A stretch of 10,083 nucleotides of DNA from JAGLSB01 sp023135955. Its GTDB lineage: Bacteria > Bacteroidota > Bacteroidia > Bacteroidales > GCA-2748055. Both the position numbers and the translations under genes were made by a program. The notes beneath the pieces are model-generated. The model did not search any database. It saw only the letters and a list, made by a program, of their open reading frames with translations, and was not told where the DNA came from. The DNA lies in contig DAOVIO010000147.1 in NCBI GenBank assembly GCA_030673645.1, positions 1 to 10,083 of the forward strand, read 5' to 3'. Positions 7,206-10,083 of this stretch are shown piece by piece. How positions within the stretch are numbered: position 1 is the stretch's first letter; each line of letters begins with the position of its first letter.

Positions 7206-7643
7206 TTACTCTTTTTCTCTTTCGTTTGTAAGTGTCATTCTTTCCATATATGATTGCAAGATTATAGTTGCACTAACCATATCAAGATTCTCTTTCTTCT
7301 GTCTGTCTTTTTTCTTCATGCCTCCGGTTACAAGTGTTTGAGCGGCAATTTTGGAAGTGAATCGTTCATCTTCATATACTATTGGAATATTAGAATACTT
7401 TCTTCTAAAGGCAGTTTCAAATTGCTTTACAAAAGAAAACGATTCTGAATCCTGGTTGTTCATTTGCTTTGGGTATCCCAAAACCAGAGTCTCTACATTT
7501 TCCTCCAGAAAGTATGCATCCAGAAATCCAAAGACCTCGTGAGTCATAACAGTAGTAAGTCCGTTGGCAATTAGCTTTAGAGGATCTGTAACAGCTATCC
7601 CCACTCTTTTTTGACCATAATCAATTGCCATAATTCTTCCCAT
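7206..7643 (-). CDS. ruvX: RuvX/YqgF-family putative Holliday junction resolvase
   Basis: This small RNase H-fold nuclease family (145 residues here, typical 135-150) is linked to Holliday-junction resolution and, in E. coli, to 16S rRNA 5'-end processing. Seen are the first-strand motif IDYGQKRVGIAVTD at 7-20 with acidic D8, LGYPKQMN at 55-62 (the GLPxxMN-type loop), DERFTS at 92-97, and DMVSATIIL at 121-129 with acidic D121. The likely catalytic acids are therefore all present. Two starts are possible: the chosen ATG and a second ATG four codons in (M5). The promoter-like element only five bases upstream makes a leaderless transcript or initiation at M5 conceivable. It is the first gene of the ruvX-def pair, separated from nifJ upstream by an intrinsic terminator. 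Confidence 0.93.
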   Translation of the reverse strand: MGRIMAIDYGQKRVGIAVTDPLKLIANGLTTVMTHEVFGFLDAYFLEENVETLVLGYPKQMNNQDSESFSFVKQFETAFRRKYSNIPIVYEDERFTSKIAAQTLVTGGMKKKDRQKKENLDMVSATIILQSYMERMTLTNEREKE

Positions 7644-7647
7644 AGGA

Positions 7648-7655
7648 CAAAACTA
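7648..7655 (-). promoter_or_regulatory. Candidate Bacteroidota -7 promoter element of ruvX-def
   Basis: On the minus strand TAGTTTTG matches the TAnnTTTG consensus of the primary sigma factor of Bacteroidota. It ends four bases before the ruvX ATG. A matching -33 TTTG about 19-21 bases further upstream is not present; the region there reads ATTTTAC. Between the nifJ terminator and ruvX there are only about 50 bp, so a promoter must lie here unless ruvX depends on read-through. One short match in AT-rich DNA is weak evidence. Confidence 0.35.
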
Positions 7656-7696
7656 ATAAATTACATTCAGAGTAAAATTATTATATACATAAAATA

Positions 7697-7730
7697 AAAA
7701 TGGCCAGTCGATAATCGGACCGGCCATTTT
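7697..7730 (-). terminator. Intrinsic terminator of nifJ
   Basis: A 13-bp stem with one A/C mismatch (7697-7709 against 7718-7730) encloses an 8-nt loop; its core is TGGCC/GGCCA. On the minus strand it starts 18 bases after the nifJ stop and is followed by TTTTTATTTTAT, the U-rich tract expected for Rho-independent termination. The A/T flanks make the stem nearly symmetrical, but no convergent gene needs it on the plus strand. It is the only textbook terminator in the window. Confidence 0.9.
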
Positions 7731-7748
7731 ATTATGTTAATTTATATA

Positions 7749-10083
7749 TTATTCTGCAGAATCGAAATTCATACTAGCCATTCTTTTATAGCCATTATGT
7801 CTCCACTTTGCATTTTCTTCAGCAGCCTTAAAGAGTACTTCCGCTTCTTCAGGGAAGGACTTGATCAAAGAAGTATACCTTACTTCTGATTTCAGGAAGT
7901 CCTGGAATAAATTAAAATCTGGTTCCTTTGAATCCAATACAAACGGATTCTTACCTTCTGCTTCCAATTGAGGATTAAATCGGTAAAGTGACCAATAACC
8001 TGCCTCAACTGCATTTTTCTCCTGAGCCTGAGTTTTCCCCATACCTGCACGTAGACCGTGACTAATACATGGTGAATATGCAATTATCAGAGATGGTCCG
8101 GGATAAGCTTCAGCTTCTCGTATTGCTTTCAGGTATTGTGACTGACTTGCACCCATTCCAACTTGAGCTACATATACATAACCATAACTCATGGCCATTA
8201 CGCCTAAATCTTTCTTTCTGATTTTCTTTCCTGAAGCAGCAAATTTTGCAACAGCACCAACTGGAGTAGCCTTGGATGCCTGTCCACCTGTGTTGGAATA
8301 TATTTCAGTGTCCATAACCAAAACGTTTACATCATCACCAGAAGCAAGAACATGATCGAGTCCGCCATAACCAATATCATAAGCCCAGCCATCACCACCA
8401 AATATCCATTGTGACTTCTTAAGTAGATAATGTTTTAAGTTAAGAATCGCTTTTGTTTCTGTAGACTTTTCTTTTTCACAAGCTGCAATAACATTGTCTG
8501 TATTCTCTCTTGATGCTTCAGCATCATCTTTAGTATTGAGCCATGTTTGGAATGCCTGTTTGGTATCTTCAGATATTCCGTTGCTCATCGCTTTGGCCAT
8601 CAGATTTGAAATCTTCGTTCTCATCTGATTAATACCTAATGACATACCAAATCCATATTCCGCATTGTCTTCAAACAATGAGTTAGCCCAAGCTGGCCCT
8701 TGACCATTATCATTAGCTACATAAGGAGTAGAAGGAGCAGAACCACCGTAAATTGAAGAACATCCGGTTGCATTTGATACCATCATTCTATCACCAAAAA
8801 GTTGAGTGATCAGCTTAATATAAGGAGTTTCACCACACCCTGCACAAGCTCCTGAGAATTCGAATAGAGGCTTGGCAAACTGAGTATTTTTAACAGTCTT
8901 TGATTTCTCAAGAATTGTATCCTTGTAAGTAACGTTTTCTGCAAAATGATCCCATCTTGCGATTTCATCATGCTGAGTCTCGAGCGGTTTCATTACTAAT
9001 GATTTCTCCTTAGAAGGACATACATCAACGCAATTTCCACAACCTGTACAATCGAGAACAGATACCTGAATTTTAAAATTCATTCCTGCAAGAGCTTTTC
9101 CATTAGCTTTAACTATTGTAGTGCCTTCAGGAAGTGTAGCCGTTTCTTTTTCATCAATAAGGAAAGGACGTATGGCAGCATGAGGACATACATAAGAACA
9201 TTGATTACACTGAATACAGTTTTCCGAAAGCCATTCGGGAACATTTACCGCTATTCCTCGTTTTTCATACTGAGTTGTACCAGCTGGGAATGTACCATCT
9301 TCTCTTCCAAGGAATGTACTCACAGGTAAGTCATCGCCTCTTTGCAAATTCATTACTTCAGCAACTTCTTTATAAAACTTATCCCCTCTCGCATCTGATT
9401 CAACTGCATCATTCTCACCTAATTTCGACCATTCAGGATTAACAGCAACCTGCATAACATGACCACCTTTTTCAACTGCCTGATAATTCATTTTTATAAC
9501 TTCCTCACCTTTCAGACTAAATGACTTCACAATGAATTTCTTCATTTCTTCTACAGCCTGATCATAAGGAATTACATTTGCAATCTTAAAGAATGCAGAT
9601 TGCATAATAGTATTAGTACGTGTACCTAAACCAAGATCTTCAGCAATTTTAGTTGCATTAATCATATAGAAATTGATTTTATGATCAGCCATGTACTTTT
9701 TCATGTCATTGGGTAATCTCTTAATTGTTTCTTCTTCATTCCAGATTGAATTCAGAAGGAAGGTTCCTCCATCTTTCATTCCTCTTAACATTGGATATTT
9801 CTCTAAATAAGAGGGAACATGACATGCTACAAAATCTGGAGATGTAACCAGGTAAGTAGCGCGAATTGGATGATCACCAAATCTTAGGTGTGATGTTGTA
9901 AAACCACCAGATTTCTTAGAATCATAAGCAAAATAAGCCTGGCAATATTTATCTGTAGATTCTCCAATAATTTTAATAGAGTTTTTATTTGCTCCGACAG
10001 TACCGTCAGAACCAATACCGTAAAATTTACCTTCAAAAGTACCTTCTTTTGCAACAGAGATATTTTCACCAAGTGGCAATGAA
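7749..10083 (-). CDS. nifJ: Pyruvate:ferredoxin (flavodoxin) oxidoreductase, 5' end off the window
   Basis: This cytoplasmic TPP enzyme converts pyruvate and CoA to acetyl-CoA and CO2, reducing ferredoxin. The 777 codons present are the C-terminal two thirds of a protein usually near 1,180 residues; the frame is open through the right edge and the true start lies beyond it. From N to C it shows the gamma/CoA-binding domain III (about 9400-10060), the EKR region (YEKRGIAV near 9247-9272), two ferredoxin-type clusters CxxCxxCxxxCP (9180-9218 and 9015-9050), and the proximal-cluster cysteines in CAGCGE (8829-8846), ATGCSS (Cys at 8760-8762) and SPCISHG (Cys at 8067-8069). The TPP-binding GDGWAYDIGYGG (about 8365-8402) and TEIYSNTGGQ (about 8280-8309) follow. 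It ends soon after the TPP domain and lacks the long C-terminal extension of the Desulfovibrio africanus enzyme. A terminator follows the stop. Confidence 0.97.
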   Translation of the reverse strand, partial: SLPLGENISVAKEGTFEGKFYGIGSDGTVGANKNSIKIIGESTDKYCQAYFAYDSKKSGGFTTSHLRFGDHPIRATYLVTSPDFVACHVPSYLEKYPMLRGMKDGGTFLLNSIWNEEETIKRLPNDMKKYMADHKINFYMINATKIAEDLGLGTRTNTIMQSAFFKIANVIPYDQAVEEMKKFIVKSFSLKGEEVIKMNYQAVEKGGHVMQVAVNPEWSKLGENDAVESDARGDKFYKEVAEVMNLQRGDDLPVSTFLGREDGTFPAGTTQYEKRGIAVNVPEWLSENCIQCNQCSYVCPHAAIRPFLIDEKETATLPEGTTIVKANGKALAGMNFKIQVSVLDCTGCGNCVDVCPSKEKSLVMKPLETQHDEIARWDHFAENVTYKDTILEKSKTVKNTQFAKPLFEFSGACAGCGETPYIKLITQLFGDRMMVSNATGCSSIYGGSAPSTPYVANDNGQGPAWANSLFEDNAEYGFGMSLGINQMRTKISNLMAKAMSNGISEDTKQAFQTWLNTKDDAEASRENTDNVIAACEKEKSTETKAILNLKHYLLKKSQWIFGGDGWAYDIGYGGLDHVLASGDDVNVLVMDTEIYSNTGGQASKATPVGAVAKFAASGKKIRKKDLGVMAMSYGYVYVAQVGMGASQSQYLKAIREAEAYPGPSLIIAYSPCISHGLRAGMGKTQAQEKNAVEAGYWSLYRFNPQLEAEGKNPFVLDSKEPDFNLFQDFLKSEVRYTSLIKSFPEEAEVLFKAAEENAKWRHNGYKRMASMNFDSAE

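Noticed and set aside
7892..8083. Small minus-strand frame overlapping nifJ in another phase, and a similar one at 9884-10072
   Set aside because: Both overlap strongly conserved PFOR sequence and have low-complexity, unrecognisable translations.
10077..10079. TTG as a start codon for the nifJ reading frame
   Set aside because: The frame stays open through 10083, and the residues around it (S-L-P-L-G-E-N) sit in the middle of a known PFOR domain; about 400 residues of the protein are missing, so the gene simply runs off the window.

Overview
The window is AT-rich bacterial chromosome with densely packed housekeeping genes and several short intergenic repeat families. It most likely comes from the phylum Bacteroidota, probably an anaerobic or facultative marine/gut-type lineage. 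The reasons are: a single-chain pyruvate:ferredoxin oxidoreductase typical of anaerobes; a ComEC protein whose C-terminal nuclease-like domain is worn down, as I recall from this phylum; A/T-rich leaders with few Shine-Dalgarno sites; a TAnnTTTG-type promoter element ahead of ruvX; and GC-rich CTTCGA/GCTCAGGG-type intergenic repeats. The genus cannot be fixed from the sequence alone.

Layout, left to right. Bases 1-96 hold a 41-bp tandem repeat with an inner 7-bp period. Bases 118-2919 (minus strand) are a two-gene potassium-uptake operon, trkA then trkH, 12 bp apart. A 218-bp spacer then carries two related REP-like hairpins (2984-3051). Bases 3138-5246 (minus) encode the DNA-uptake channel ComEC. 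A 127-bp divergent spacer separates it from a plus-strand dihydroorotate-dehydrogenase-like flavoprotein (5374-6387). A 233-bp convergent spacer (6388-6620) consists largely of repeats: five perfect 8-bp units starting on the last base of the stop codon, a 10-bp repeat, and a 53-bp patch of about 75% GC. On the minus strand follow ruvX (7206-7643) and def (6621-7181) as an apparent operon, then a clear intrinsic terminator (7697-7730) ending the nifJ transcript. The C-terminal two thirds of nifJ (7749 to the right edge) complete the window.

The genes cover separate jobs: K+ uptake with NAD/ATP-gated control (TrkAH), competence DNA import (ComEC), Holliday-junction/RNA processing (RuvX), N-terminal protein maturation (Def) and pyruvate oxidation to acetyl-CoA with ferredoxin reduction (NifJ). 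The DHOD-like protein is the least understood: it lacks residues that bind orotate in true DHODs, and the family is, from memory, often found near nifJ. I see no phage, transposase, CRISPR, defence locus or RNA gene. The window is mostly ordinary; the points of interest are the repeats at transcription-unit ends, the DHOD-like orphan enzyme and the nuclease-less ComEC.
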